Counted from the first letter of the stretch, positions 50,888 through 60,744 are shown. The stretch: DNA of 64,000 bases from Trinickia violacea (GCF_005280735.1 NZ_CP040078.1:310001-374000); one strand, 5' to 3'. Program-made: numbers and translations. Notes: generated from the letters alone by a model not told the origin.

Positions 50888-53650
50888 TTAGAACTTGTAC
50901 GTCGCGCCGATCTGAGCGAAGCGGCCGATGTACGAGTAGAGCGATTCGTCGTAGCCAACCTGATTCAACGTGCCTTGAGCGAAGATCGGATCGTACGGAG
51001 GCGTGCGGTTGAAGATGTTGTCGATGCCGCCGTAGATGGTCCAGTGCTTGAAGCCCGTGTACGTGACCATCAGGTTGAACTGACTATACGAACCCACCTT
51101 CGAGGGAGCCGGCTGCGGCAGAAGGTTCTGCGCGTACGGACCCGTGAACTGCCACGTCAGAGCCGCATCCCACTTGTGGTAGGTCCAGTCCAGCGTGGTG
51201 TTGCCACGCCAGCGCGGGAAGCTGCCGCCGAACGGCTGCGTGATCGTGAAGTTGTTACCCGCGCCGTTCACCGGAGGCGCACCCGGCGAGCCGAGCTTGT
51301 AGTCGAGGATGTAGGCCCAGTCACCCGACAGCGTGAACGTGCCCACATTCGTCGGCAGTGCCTGGCGGAACGTGCCTTCGAAGCCGTCCGTGTCGAGATA
51401 GCCCAGGTTTTGGTAAGGAATGGTCGTGAAGGCAATCGAACCGTCCGGGTTGAACACCGTCGACGACGGTGCGCCCTGGCCGATCACGTTGTCGATCCAG
51501 ATCTTGTAGTAGTCGAGACCGATATCCGTGGTACGCGTCGGCGACAGCTGGAAGCCGATGTTCAAGTTACGCGTATGCTCCGGCTGCAGGTTCCGGTTGC
51601 CCTCCGTGACCGTCTGGTAGTTCAAGCCGGTCTGCGGATTGACCTGCTGTCCGATCGCCAGCGAATTGCTGTCTTCGACGAACGTCGGTGCGCGGAAGCC
51701 GCGGTCATACGACGTGTACATCGTCAGCGCCTGGACCGGCTGGTAGCGCAACGCGAAGCGCGGCGAGAAGGCACCGCCGACGTCCGTGTAATGGTCGTAG
51801 CGGCCCGACTGGCTGAACGTCAAGTTGTGAATGATCGGAATGTCGAACTGGTAGTAGACCGCCGCGACATTACGCGAGCCGCTCACCGTCTGGATGTTCG
51901 GCGACACTATGAGACCTTCCGCAAACTCGGCGCCAGGCGTCAGCGACTCGCTCTGGTGCGTGAACTGCGCACCGAAGCCCACGCCGACGTCGCCTGCCGG
52001 CAGGTGGAACAGAGTCGGCGTCGAAATCGTCGCGTCGACGGTATCGAGCTTCGAAATACCCAGGTTGTTCGCGTTCATGTAGACGGCATTGAGCGCGCCG
52101 GGGGTGGCAGACGGGTTCGCGAAGTTCAGCGCGCCGTTGTAAGCGGCAGTCACGCCGGCAACGCTCAGCAGGTTCGACCATTCGTTCGAAACCGTGCTTT
52201 GCGAATGGCTGACCGAGGTCGCCCAATCCCAGTCACCGCCGACCGGCAATCCTACCGAGCCTTTGATACCCGACGCGACGCGATAGTAGGAAGCATCCGT
52301 CTTTTCCGACACCGTGTTCGGGAACGTGTACGTCAGCGGGGTCGCCACGCCGAACGGGTTGAACGGGTTGTTTGCCGGCACGACAAAGCTCATCGGTCCC
52401 GGCGTCTGCGTCGCCGGATTCCAGATCAGCGGCGCCGATTGCGGATTGCCGAACACGTTCACACCCTGGTTCTGGGTCGTCGTGTTATAGCTGCCGAGCA
52501 CGTCCGCCCAAGCCGTCGTGTTGTCGTTGATCTTGAAGTCAGCGTGGACCTTCGCGTTCCAGCGCTCGGTGAACGGCAGGATCGACATTTGATTTGCCGT
52601 GCCCAGGCCGCAAATCGTGCCCGGCTGACCCGCCGTGATCGAGTTGGTCGCAGCGGGCTTCACAGTGCTGCCGAACGGGCAGTTGCTCAACGCCTGCGGA
52701 CCGTTGGGCGTCTGCCAATACGACGGCGAGAGCAGCGAAAAGCCACCCGGCTTGGCCGTGAAGTCCTGGTTCTGCGTCGAGTCGCGGTCCGAAAGCGAGA
52801 AACCATTCGACTTGTAGTAGCTCGCCGCCGCCGTGACGTTGAAGTGATCGGAGTTCAGATCGCCGAAGCCGCCGAGCGCGCCGAACTTGACCGTGCCTTG
52901 CCCGCCGCCGCCATTGGTCGCGGTGCCGAGGCCGCCGTCGAGCTGGAGGCCCTGGAAGTCGTGCTTCGTGATGATGTTGACCACGCCGGCGATAGCATCC
53001 GAGCCGTATTGCGACACGGCGCCGGTCTTCACGATTTCGATGCGCTCGATGTCGTTGAGCGGCAGCGTGTTCAGGTCGAAGAACGAGTCGACGCTGTTCG
53101 AGAAGAACGCGAACGGCGCGACGCGCTGACCGTCGACCAGCACCAGCGTGTACTTTTCGGAAAGGCCGCGCAGGGCCATACCCGCGGCGCCCGGTGCAAA
53201 GTTGGCCGACTGGCCTTCGCCCCAGCTGTTCGCCGAGTTGGCTGCCGTGTCGCGCAGGAAGTCGGCGACCGTCGCCGAACCGCTGTTCTGGATTTCCTTG
53301 GCCGTGACGGTTTGAACTTGATTGAAGCCGACCTTGTCGGCTTGGCGGATCAGCGAACCGGTCACCTCGAAGCGCTTGAGCTGGGTGACGCCGTTGTTGG
53401 TCGTCGCTCCAGAGGACGGAGACGTCGCGTTGTTTTGTGCGGTCGTCGTCGGCGCGGCGGCCGTCGTCGAACTCGCTGCCGCGGCCGGTGCCGCGGCTGT
53501 CGGTGCGGCGGGCGTTGCCACAGCCGGCGTTGCATTATCTGCCGGAGCGGGTTGGCTCTGCGCGAACGCAGTCGTGCCGATTGCCGCCGTCAACGCAATT
53601 TCAGCCCAAAGTATTTTCCTTATGGCTGAGGTCAAGGTCCTCTGTTTCAT
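50888..53650 (-). CDS. TonB-dependent outer-membrane receptor
   Basis: A 920-residue receptor. A signal peptide ending AFA is followed by an Ala-Pro-Thr-rich linker to about residue 90. The plug domain (about 95-220) contains FEVTGSLI and IERIEIVKTGAVSQYGSDAI. The barrel ends in the typical Phe (IGATYKF). Its ligand is not evident: large receptors of this form carry siderophores, B12 or other compounds. It lies at the head of a tonB-exbB-exbD operon, so it is probably served by its own motor. Confidence 0.9.
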   Translation of the reverse strand: MKQRTLTSAIRKILWAEIALTAAIGTTAFAQSQPAPADNATPAVATPAAPTAAAPAAAASSTTAAAPTTTAQNNATSPSSGATTNNGVTQLKRFEVTGSLIRQADKVGFNQVQTVTAKEIQNSGSATVADFLRDTAANSANSWGEGQSANFAPGAAGMALRGLSEKYTLVLVDGQRVAPFAFFSNSVDSFFDLNTLPLNDIERIEIVKTGAVSQYGSDAIAGVVNIITKHDFQGLQLDGGLGTATNGGGGQGTVKFGALGGFGDLNSDHFNVTAAASYYKSNGFSLSDRDSTQNQDFTAKPGGFSLLSPSYWQTPNGPQALSNCPFGSTVKPAATNSITAGQPGTICGLGTANQMSILPFTERWNAKVHADFKINDNTTAWADVLGSYNTTTQNQGVNVFGNPQSAPLIWNPATQTPGPMSFVVPANNPFNPFGVATPLTYTFPNTVSEKTDASYYRVASGIKGSVGLPVGGDWDWATSVSHSQSTVSNEWSNLLSVAGVTAAYNGALNFANPSATPGALNAVYMNANNLGISKLDTVDATISTPTLFHLPAGDVGVGFGAQFTHQSESLTPGAEFAEGLIVSPNIQTVSGSRNVAAVYYQFDIPIIHNLTFSQSGRYDHYTDVGGAFSPRFALRYQPVQALTMYTSYDRGFRAPTFVEDSNSLAIGQQVNPQTGLNYQTVTEGNRNLQPEHTRNLNIGFQLSPTRTTDIGLDYYKIWIDNVIGQGAPSSTVFNPDGSIAFTTIPYQNLGYLDTDGFEGTFRQALPTNVGTFTLSGDWAYILDYKLGSPGAPPVNGAGNNFTITQPFGGSFPRWRGNTTLDWTYHKWDAALTWQFTGPYAQNLLPQPAPSKVGSYSQFNLMVTYTGFKHWTIYGGIDNIFNRTPPYDPIFAQGTLNQVGYDESLYSYIGRFAQIGATYKF

Positions 53651-54033
53651 CGTTCCCCTTCTATCTTGTCAGTAAGCCAAACCCGTTGCGCGACGAGACG
53701 TGTTGCGCCTGCGCGCTTCTTTTTTGCGACGTTAGGCGCCGCGCGATTTTTTCAATTGCCCCGCACTTGTAGTGCGACACAAAAGAAACAACAACGACTC
53801 TTATGCAACTCGCTTAGACGAAACGCTCGAACTTAAAATAGGAATACTAATAAGTTACAAAACGTTTAATTTCGCGCTAAAACCAGTTTCTAAGTGTTTT
53901 CCCTCAGTCGGCTATCGGATGGCTGAACAAGGTCCTGCGATCGACTATCCGCATTTCGGGCACTGCTGTTTCGGAATCCTTACTGCCAGGCACAGACGCG
54001 CTTCGCGAAAAACGCGCTGACTACATCTACTGC
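53651..54033. other. AT-richer promoter region of the TonB receptor
   Basis: No gene is supported here. The region is clearly lower in GC than its neighbours, with AATACTAATAAGTTACAAAA near 53840. I looked for a Fur box and did not find a convincing one. A short stem, GCACT-TGT-AGTGC near 53763, is visible. It must contain the promoter for the receptor-ton operon. Confidence 0.4.
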
Positions 54034-54633
54034 TCAAAACAACCGCGGGGTGCCGACCCAAACTACCAAGCTCTCTTCGTTCGCGGCATTCACCCAGCCA
54101 TGCGGTACCGTGGACTCGTAATGCGCACTGTCACCGGCATGCAATACAAACGACGTACCTTCTAGCGTCAGGGATACTTTGCCGCGCAGCACATACAAGA
54201 ACTCCTCTCCTGCATGCGTCGTCATTTCCGACGGTGGCTGCCCGACCGGCATCCTGACCAGGATCGCCTCCAGCTGCCTGTCGCCCGATAGGTTGGTCAA
54301 CCGGGCAAACAGATTCGCCGAATCGGCAAATCCAAAGAACTTCAATTCGTCTCCTCGGCAAACCGACTTTGCTTCGGTTGGCGTATCGACGAAGTACTGC
54401 ACCGTTACCCCCAGCGCTCTTGCAATACCCGCCAGCGATGTGATGGACGGTGTTGCGAGACCGCGTTCAACTTGAGACAGAAACGGCTTTGAGATTCCAG
54501 CGGCCGTTGCTGCCTCGTCCAGCGTGCGTTGAAGCCTCTTACGCAGCGCCCGGATTTTGCCGCCTAACACCAGTGTGGCAGTTGCCTTTTCATCAGGTTG
54601 CGGAACCATATCAGGACAGAATCCGGCAGTCAA
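54034..54633 (-). CDS. XRE family regulator with cupin sensor domain
   Basis: A 199-residue regulator, a paralogue of that at 36061. The helix-turn-helix is EAATAAGISKPFLSQVERGL; the cupin part contains HAGEEFLYVLRGKVSL. It lies upstream of the TonB receptor on the same strand, 380 bases away. It may regulate uptake genes, but no binding site was identified. Confidence 0.87.
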   Translation of the reverse strand: MTAGFCPDMVPQPDEKATATLVLGGKIRALRKRLQRTLDEAATAAGISKPFLSQVERGLATPSITSLAGIARALGVTVQYFVDTPTEAKSVCRGDELKFFGFADSANLFARLTNLSGDRQLEAILVRMPVGQPPSEMTTHAGEEFLYVLRGKVSLTLEGTSFVLHAGDSAHYESTVPHGWVNAANEESLVVWVGTPRLF

Positions 54634-55294
54634 AATTTGTTTGATATAAGTAAATTAAGTTTTCCAAGCCGATTCTTGTACACACCGAGCGGGTGCCGAC
54701 CGTGAGATGTCCTCCGTTTTGAAAGCGCAACCGATGCTTAATTAATTGGTGCATTCCGCACCAAATCGGCACATCGTTTGCATTGCAGCAATACCTTCTT
54801 TATTCACCAGCGCCGCTAAAGGCTTGGTTTGGCGCTTGTGCATCAAACAAGATTTGCTGCGGGTTCGATGCACCGCACCAGTGCAACCGACGGCGCGCGC
54901 CGCTCCTGGCAAGCCCGCGAAGCGGCCTCCCCCCTGTCTCTGGGACGTGACAATAGCAGGTCAAAAATCGACGTCAAACTTTGTTTGATGGTTTTAGGGC
55001 TTTCCAGAGGGTCATCTAGTTAGAGTGATTATTCGAATTACAAATTAATATCGATGCCTTTCAATTTACATACGTTGCTAATTAGACTCAGCGATAAATG
55101 CCAATAGCGCTGCTTACCTTTTTAGGTTAAGCGAGCGCTACGGCATGATGTTAAATCGTTGCTTTGCGATGGTTTGGTTCTCTTAGCGGTGTTTGGCTTC
55201 CGGCTAAGGCAGCAAAGGTTCTCCGCTATTCACGTCAAGGCAAGCCGACGCTTGCGCGATGGCGAGCGAACCTCGTCAAGCAAGCAGGCACGCA
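54634..55294. other. Low-GC intergenic region without a recognised gene
   Basis: About 660 bases with markedly lower GC than the rest of the window, especially 55021-55110. Short open frames on both strands have no ribosome binding sites and no recognisable products. No tRNA or repeat was found. The base composition may reflect transferred or decaying DNA. Confidence 0.4.
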
Positions 55295-55327
55295 TAAAAA
55301 AAGCCCCGTCCGTTTCCGGCGGGGCTT
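55295..55327 (-). terminator. Rho-independent terminator of the VOC gene
   Basis: On the minus strand, AGCCCCG and CGGGGCT arms enclose an 11-base loop and are followed by seven T residues. It lies 22 bases after the stop codon of the VOC gene at 55349. Confidence 0.85.
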
Positions 55328-55348
55328 CCAGGGAGATCGTCGCAGCGA

Positions 55349-55723
55349 CTACGCGCCGCCGCAATACGCCTCGAGCCGATAACCGTCAGGGTCGATCACG
55401 AACGCGGCGTAGTAAGTCGCATCGTATTCCGGGCGCAAACCCGGCCCCCCGTTATCACGCCCGCCCGTGCGCAACGCCTGCGCATGGAATTCGTCGACGC
55501 TCTTGCGGCTCGTCGCGGCAAAGCAAAAATGCAGGCCCGAGCTCATGTCGGCCGGCACCGGATGCTCGGAGGGCGAGATCCAGAGCCCGACTTCGTCACG
55601 CCCGTAGCCGAGCATCCCGGGCGTGTCGCGCAGGCACCGGTAGCCGAGCGGCGCGAGCGCGGCGTCGTAGAACGACTTGGACTTCGCCAGATCGCTAACG
55701 CCAATGGAAATGTGATCGAACAT
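55349..55723 (-). CDS. VOC family (glyoxalase-like) protein
   Basis: A 124-residue VOC-fold protein starting MFDHISIGVSDLAKSKSFYD. It ends with YYAAFVIDPDGYRLEAYCGG, the usual metal-ligand segment of the family. AAGGAG precedes ATG 55723. It stands alone with its own terminator. Members of this subgroup are often annotated as glyoxalase or bleomycin resistance, but no specific substrate can be given. Confidence 0.85.
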   Translation of the reverse strand: MFDHISIGVSDLAKSKSFYDAALAPLGYRCLRDTPGMLGYGRDEVGLWISPSEHPVPADMSSGLHFCFAATSRKSVDEFHAQALRTGGRDNGGPGLRPEYDATYYAAFVIDPDGYRLEAYCGGA

Positions 55724-55906
55724 GTTCGCTGACTCCTTGGGGTCGATTAAGCGGGCAGCCATCAATGCGCTGCTTAGAGCGTGCGTTCGCAAGCCGCGCG
55801 AACCGCTTCGCCGCACCGCGGTGCACGCCGGACAACGATTCGATTATCAGCGCCGTGCGGCATCGATGCTTGGGGAAAATTGCTCAGGCGAAGCTAACGC
55901 TAGCGG

Positions 55907-56206
55907 TTATTCGTACCACTTTCCAGCGTACAGAATCGTGGCACATCGTCTCCAGGGATTCGCATCACTGAACTCCCTGTTGCGTAGCGAGCTGGAATTC
56001 CCCCAGGCGGCCGCTGCTCCCAAAACGGCATCGACAGTTCCGTTCTCCCAGCCTAGAGCGCCCGCGCTATAAGCCCGTGATGGATTCTGTCGCTCGAGCT
56101 CTCGCTCCAGAGCAAAGTCTGAAGCGAGGGCATCAACAAACGCGATAAAGGAGGCTTCGTCGGTGACGCTCTCGAGGAGAGCATCCAAGTCTACGGCTTC
56201 CGTCAT
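55907..56206 (-). CDS. DUF7660-like small protein
   Basis: A 99-residue acidic protein. A SFIAFVDALASDFALERELE segment is followed by GWENGTVDAVLGAAAAWGNS and ends NPWRRCATILYAGKWYE. This pattern matches the small family I know as DUF7660, seen near immunity-like proteins, though I cannot verify the family number. ATG 56206 is preferred to a TTG two codons earlier. Confidence 0.6.
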   Translation of the reverse strand: MTEAVDLDALLESVTDEASFIAFVDALASDFALERELERQNPSRAYSAGALGWENGTVDAVLGAAAAWGNSSSLRNREFSDANPWRRCATILYAGKWYE

Positions 56207-56338
56207 GGTCAATCTCTCATTGGGAGGTCAATGGCATATCGTCCTTGCCGCGCGCAATCCGCCCTCGATCTCGATGAGGAGCAGAACGGTCTCCAAAGAA
56301 AGACCCTCGTTCCCATCTATGTTCGGTCGACGTGAATT

Positions 56339-57130
56339 CTATGCTCGACCAAAACCAAATGCGCTCTTCAGCTTGCTCGCAAGCGTCCGTTCATAGAACG
56401 GTTTATCGTTTTGGTAGAAGTGGCCAGCGAGCCCCGTATCCGAATGAGCGATTCGTATGACATCAATGGGACCGTAGGTCTTAACATACTCGCCGGCAAC
56501 AGCTCCCACATCTTGCAATACCTGCAAGTCTTCACCTTCAAACTCGACTGCAAGCAGAAGGTGCGGCTGCTGGTCAATGGATGTATCGTGCATGAGGGCG
56601 AGATAGGCTGCTTTTACCTCACGTCTGCCGACCAAGAGTTTAGTCACCGACTGCACCACGTCCTCTGGCCATATACGAGGCTTTCCGATGAGCACCTTAG
56701 TCTCTTGCTGAATAACGCGCGTTGTGACCTGGCTGCCGACGCCGGCATTCAGCAGAGCTTCGACCTCGCCTGGAACAAACTCCTTGCCATAGTCCAGCTG
56801 AGGATTGAGAAACAAAGAGGCTCCGCGCGTGATTTCAAAAAGGCTGCGAGCGGGTAGCCGCAGGTACTTCTCCTCCTCCCGAATAGCCAAGCGCATTGCT
56901 TCTTCTGAGGTGAAGAACGGGATGACAGGGCTGCCGTCTTCCCGATACCAGTTTTTGACGGATACCTTGGTGCCGGCCTGCAGCGTTCCTTGGACTAGCT
57001 CATTTTCCGGATGGCCCAGGATGAACACCTCAGCGTTAAGCAGCGCGCGCGAGAATTGTGGCCGATATGCAGGTTCGGTTGCAGCCAATCGGAGCAGGCG
57101 CTCCATTTCGTTTTCGTGTCGGACGTACAT
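56339..57130 (-). CDS. SseB-like protein
   Basis: A 263-residue protein. It contains an SseB N-terminal domain (LNAEVFILGHPENELVQG and VIPFFTSEEAMRLAI) and a C-terminal domain (GRREVKAAYLALMHDTSIDQ). SseB proteins were first described through serine sensitivity and are often found in polymorphic immunity or type III-related islands. It follows two membrane-protein genes with a four-base gap, so the three form an operon. Confidence 0.83.
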   Translation of the reverse strand: MYVRHENEMERLLRLAATEPAYRPQFSRALLNAEVFILGHPENELVQGTLQAGTKVSVKNWYREDGSPVIPFFTSEEAMRLAIREEEKYLRLPARSLFEITRGASLFLNPQLDYGKEFVPGEVEALLNAGVGSQVTTRVIQQETKVLIGKPRIWPEDVVQSVTKLLVGRREVKAAYLALMHDTSIDQQPHLLLAVEFEGEDLQVLQDVGAVAGEYVKTYGPIDVIRIAHSDTGLAGHFYQNDKPFYERTLASKLKSAFGFGRA

Positions 57131-57134
57131 AGCA

Positions 57135-57674
57135 TCAGCCCAATGGTTTGTCGCGTGAGTCCGCGGAGATGACTTTGTCAAGTGCGCGCCCGTCGAGCCC
57201 CACTCTGTCCCTGCAGAATGCAAAGTAGGCGAGGGCAAGAAAGTAGAAGAGCATCCAATGCCCGGAGAACCCACGAGTCACTCGAGCACGAAGGGAGGTA
57301 AATTCCGCTGCACTGAGGCTTCGAACCACTCGTCCGTGGTTCTCAAGTACGTACTGCCCCGCTTTGATGGCGGGATTACCGCTTATGCCTAAGAGGGAGA
57401 AGTAGAAATTGAGGACCGTGTACACGACTAGGGAAATCGTGAAAACCTGAACCCAGGTTGGAAACGCCATCCGGAAGTCAGCTAGTGTCGGCCTAGCCCC
57501 GAAGCGCTTGCGGGCCGATATGATGGCAGGGACAAACACGATGAATATGCCAACATGCAGGCCCCATACAAGGGGGAACGAGGTCGGGACATCCACCCCC
57601 AGGAGCGAAGCGCCATGCACGATGACTGATAGCGCGAGTCCGATTGCAGCGACTCCAGCGATGAAGCGGTTCAT
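57135..57674 (-). CDS. Hypothetical membrane protein
   Basis: A 179-residue protein with four or five hydrophobic segments, starting MNRFIAGVAAIGLALSVIVH. I recognise no family. It overlaps the upstream gene by four bases and is followed closely by the SseB-like gene. Confidence 0.65.
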   Translation of the reverse strand: MNRFIAGVAAIGLALSVIVHGASLLGVDVPTSFPLVWGLHVGIFIVFVPAIISARKRFGARPTLADFRMAFPTWVQVFTISLVVYTVLNFYFSLLGISGNPAIKAGQYVLENHGRVVRSLSAAEFTSLRARVTRGFSGHWMLFYFLALAYFAFCRDRVGLDGRALDKVISADSRDKPLG

Positions 57675-58504
57675 TGAAAGGGCCTTCCCTTAAACGATGT
57701 ATCGGTGCTTTGCAGACGCGTGACTGACGACTCGTCTGTCGAAACGAACGCGACATACCGGCCGTCTCCGTTCGCGTCGGCGTTTTCAGGACGACGGTCA
57801 CGTGCGGACATGCGAAGCCGCTCGACCCAGACTCTGAGCCGTGGTGCATAGGCTTTATCAAGATAATCGACATCGACAACAATGAAACTCCCACTTGGCA
57901 TGGGAGGCCATTGTCCCTGGACGTGGGGCCTGCGCATGCTTGCAGCCCATCGCACTTCTAGCCGGTTTAGCTTGCCATCACGGACGTAGTCGACTGCTGA
58001 CCGGCGCACGAACAGTAGGAGATAAGCGCGAGGTCCATTCCTATTCATGGCGACCTCGATTTCACGCGTATCCGTGATGTCATCCCATGGCACTTCGAAG
58101 AGGTCAAAGTACCGAAGACAATCATCGTCCAACTGCAACGCAGGGATAGCCCATGGCAACCCACTTCCGAAACGCAGGATGCGACGCGCATTGCGGCCAG
58201 CCACCGTGGCCCCGATGAGGGCCGCCAAAGAAAATGGGGCAAACGCCAGCGTCGCAAGCAGTGGGTGCGACGTCCAATTCACTGCGGACAAGCCGATCAG
58301 TCCGCAAGCAACGATGAACAGAAACGCCGCAAGGCACGTGACGACGGTCAATCTAGACTTTTTCGCGTAAAACGTCCGAATCGTGTCTTCGGACGCCCAC
58401 GTGATTCGAGTCGCCTCTAGCTCCTCGCGCCGGCGCTTTCGAGCCGAGAAGGCCATCCAGTTGATAGCGATAACTAACGCGATGAATGCAATACCGAGCA
58501 ACAT
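57671..58504 (-). CDS. Hypothetical membrane protein with PH-like domain
   Basis: A 277-residue protein. One N-terminal helix and a pair of helices near residues 55-100 precede a soluble part (LRYFDLFEVPWDDITDTREI) that looks like a bacterial PH-like domain. No named family is certain. It is the first gene of the operon with the SseB-like gene. Confidence 0.6.
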   Translation of the reverse strand: MLLGIAFIALVIAINWMAFSARKRRREELEATRITWASEDTIRTFYAKKSRLTVVTCLAAFLFIVACGLIGLSAVNWTSHPLLATLAFAPFSLAALIGATVAGRNARRILRFGSGLPWAIPALQLDDDCLRYFDLFEVPWDDITDTREIEVAMNRNGPRAYLLLFVRRSAVDYVRDGKLNRLEVRWAASMRRPHVQGQWPPMPSGSFIVVDVDYLDKAYAPRLRVWVERLRMSARDRRPENADANGDGRYVAFVSTDESSVTRLQSTDTSFKGRPFQ

Positions 58505-58798
58505 AGAAGTCTTGTGGCTGTCATGTCTCGGGGTCGAACAACAGCGGTGTAACCGTTGGCATATACGCGTTGATTGCAGTCATCAGTGCCCTCGAAGCCT
58601 CGGATTATCTTTTTTCCCGTCAACGTCTGTCTAGGACGGGCATCACGGTTTAACGGCGTATGTCGACAAAGCTTTAGCCTGACGAGTGATTGGTGAGCGC
58701 ATCGTCAGGGCAACGTTTGCTATCACGATGTGCTGCAGCCACACAGCAGCGAGGTCATCAGCCATAATCCGACAGTCGCGAACCGAGGCCCGATATCA

Positions 58799-59670
58799 AT
58801 GAGCTACGACCTTTTCTTTACCTTGCCTTTTAGCACCGCTCAGGACGACTTCGAAGCGTACTTTAGGCAAGGCACTACAGGGTCGACGGCAACGCAACTT
58901 ATGAAAACGCCGACACGGGCGTCTACTTCTCCTTCGCACTGGGTGAAGCAGCGCCGGATAATGAGCAAGGTGTGGGAGCGTCGCAGCGTGTCGAGTTCAA
59001 CTTGAACTATTTTCGCCCCCATATCGTTGGGCTCGAAGCCGAGCCCGAGGTCTCGGCGTTCATCGACCGATTCAATCCAGTGATTGAAGACCCGCAAGTT
59101 CACGGCATGGCGACCGGCCCTTACTCGGCGGACGGGTTCTTCCGCGGCTGGAACTACGGAAACGAGGTCGCGTATCGAAGCCTTATCGAGTCGCACGGCA
59201 AGGCCAACGCTTTTCTGACGATGTCGGAAGCGACTCTCGAAGGAGCATGGCGCTGGAATCGAGTGGTCTCGCAAATGCAGTCAGCGCTCGGGCAGTCGGT
59301 CTTTGTGCCCAAAATCATGATGCTAAATATCGCCGGCGAGGTTAAGTCATCGGTGGTCTGGGGCGACGGCATACCAACGCTGCTTCCCGAGGTCGATGTT
59401 GTCTTCGTCTTTCGCGACGAGCTTGCCCCGAAGCCATTGTTTGGGCAACGTGTGAAAGACCATTGCCTCATTACACACGACAACCTCAATGGTGTGCTAG
59501 AACCGCTTGCCGACAAAGGGCATCCATTGCGAGTGCGGATACCAACATACGTCGACCCACCAAAGAATGTGCGCAACTTCGTTCGCAAGCTTCCCAAGTA
59601 CTCCGGTCCGCTCGAGAGAGTTACGATGGACCGAGTGCTCAGCCGCGAGCTGTTCGAACAGAGTCGGTGA
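58799..59670 (+). pseudogene. Frameshifted hypothetical gene
   Basis: The ATG at 58799 begins MSYDLFFTLPFSTAQDDFEA, the usual start of an uncharacterised family. The frame is lost near 58862-58872; the correct continuation (HYRVDGNATYENADTGVYFS) runs in another frame without a stop to 59670. The second part is 230 residues long and well preserved. The break may be a real mutation or a sequencing error. Confidence 0.7.
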
Positions 59671-59698
59671 TAGGCCGCCGCATGAAATGCGGGCACAG

Positions 59699-59776
59699 AT
59701 GTACTTGGCCAAGATGACCGTCAAAGGTTTTCGAAAGATGCGCACGCTCAACATCGCGGGCGATGCTGTCCCACTC
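59699..59776 (+). pseudogene. Remnant of an OLD-like/AAA ATPase N-terminus
   Basis: ATG 59699 opens MYLAKMTVKGFRKMRTLNI, the typical start of OLD-family or RecF-like ATPases (strand before the P-loop). The match ends within 25 residues and runs into the 3' end of the convergent MBL gene. The rest, including the Walker A motif, is missing. Confidence 0.4.
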
Positions 59777-59777
59777 A

Positions 59778-60638
59778 TCAAACGGCGTCGAGCGGAATTT
59801 TCAGATAGCGCACCCCATTCGCCTCGGGCGGGGGTAATTCGCCAGCCCGGATGTTGACCTGCACCGAGGGCAGAATCAGCGTCGGCATCGCCAGCGTTGC
59901 ATCGCGCGCCTGCCGCATGGCGACAAACTGTTCCTCGGTTACACCGTCCTGCACATGAATGTTGCGATTCCGCTGGTCGCGCACGGTCGTTTCCCAGGCC
60001 GGACCACGCCCTTCGGGCGGATAGTCGTGACACGTGAAAAGCCGCGTCTCGCCTGGCAAGTCCAGTAGCTTGCGGATGGAGCGATACAACTCGTGCGCAT
60101 CGCCACCCGGGAAGTCGCAGCGCGCGGTGCCGACCTCCGGCATGAAAAGCGTATCGCCAACAAAGACCGCATCCTCAATCTGGTAAGCCATATCCGCAGG
60201 GGTGTGGCCAGGCACATGAATCGCCTCTCCGGTCAGGCCGCCGATGGCGAACGTCTCGCCGTCTTCAAACAGGTGGTCGAACTGTGAGCCGTCCAGCCGG
60301 AACTCCGGTTCCAGATTGAAGAGCTTCGTGAACACGCCCTGCACCCGGCCGATGTTCTTGCCGATAGCGATGCGCCCACCGAGAGAGCGCTTGAGATAGG
60401 GCGCGGCCGAAATGTGGTCGGCGTGCGCATGCGTCTCGAGAATCCATTCGACGCGCAGTCCACGTTCGCGCACGAATGCGATGACTTTGTCTGCACTTGC
60501 TGTCGACGTCCGCCCCGACCTGAGGTCGTAGTCCAGCACCGAGTCGATGATGGCGCACTCTGGACGCCCCTCCTGGTGAACCACGTAGGTCACTGTCGAA
60601 GTTGCGGGGTCGAAGAACGGTTGAATGGTCGGTCGCAT
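59778..60638 (-). CDS. blh: MBL-fold persulfide dioxygenase (ETHE1/Blh-like)
   Basis: A 286-residue metallo-beta-lactamase-fold protein. The metal site shows THAHADH (residues 89-95), His in HVPGHTP, Asp in VFVGDTLF and His in TCHDYPPE. Such enzymes oxidise glutathione persulfide to sulfite. It is divergent from two YeeE/YedE genes, the usual arrangement of BigR-regulated sulfide-detoxifying loci. The bigR gene itself is not present here. Confidence 0.88.
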   Translation of the reverse strand: MRPTIQPFFDPATSTVTYVVHQEGRPECAIIDSVLDYDLRSGRTSTASADKVIAFVRERGLRVEWILETHAHADHISAAPYLKRSLGGRIAIGKNIGRVQGVFTKLFNLEPEFRLDGSQFDHLFEDGETFAIGGLTGEAIHVPGHTPADMAYQIEDAVFVGDTLFMPEVGTARCDFPGGDAHELYRSIRKLLDLPGETRLFTCHDYPPEGRGPAWETTVRDQRNRNIHVQDGVTEEQFVAMRQARDATLAMPTLILPSVQVNIRAGELPPPEANGVRYLKIPLDAV

Positions 60639-60667
60639 GCTTGCCTCACTGGATACGGATCATTCTA

Positions 60668-60699
60668 TTCACTGATAATATATTTTTCAATATAATATC
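60668..60699. promoter_or_regulatory. AT-rich palindrome overlapping promoter between blh and yeeE genes
   Basis: A 26-base palindrome at 60674-60699 has 10 of 13 pairs matching, with GATA/TATC ends. It contains TATAAT at 60691-60696, preceded by TTCACT at 60668-60673 at 17 bases: a likely promoter for the plus-strand genes. The overlap suggests repressor control, perhaps by an ArsR/BigR-type protein encoded elsewhere. Confidence 0.6.
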
Positions 60700-60744
60700 C
60701 GAATCGAACGAGCTGTTCTGTGCCAGAGCTAACCGGGAATAGAC

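Noticed and set aside
50975..53629. An 884-codon open frame opposite the TonB receptor
   Set aside because: The composition is dominated by Arg and Val with no motif; it mirrors the codon bias of the receptor gene.
53651..54033. A possible Fur box before the TonB receptor
   Set aside because: The DNA is AT-rich, but no run resembles the GATAAT-type hexamer array closely enough.
56231..56335. A 34-codon plus-strand frame after GGGAGG
   Set aside because: It is divergent from the DUF7660-like gene and has no recognisable product; evidence is too thin for a gene call.
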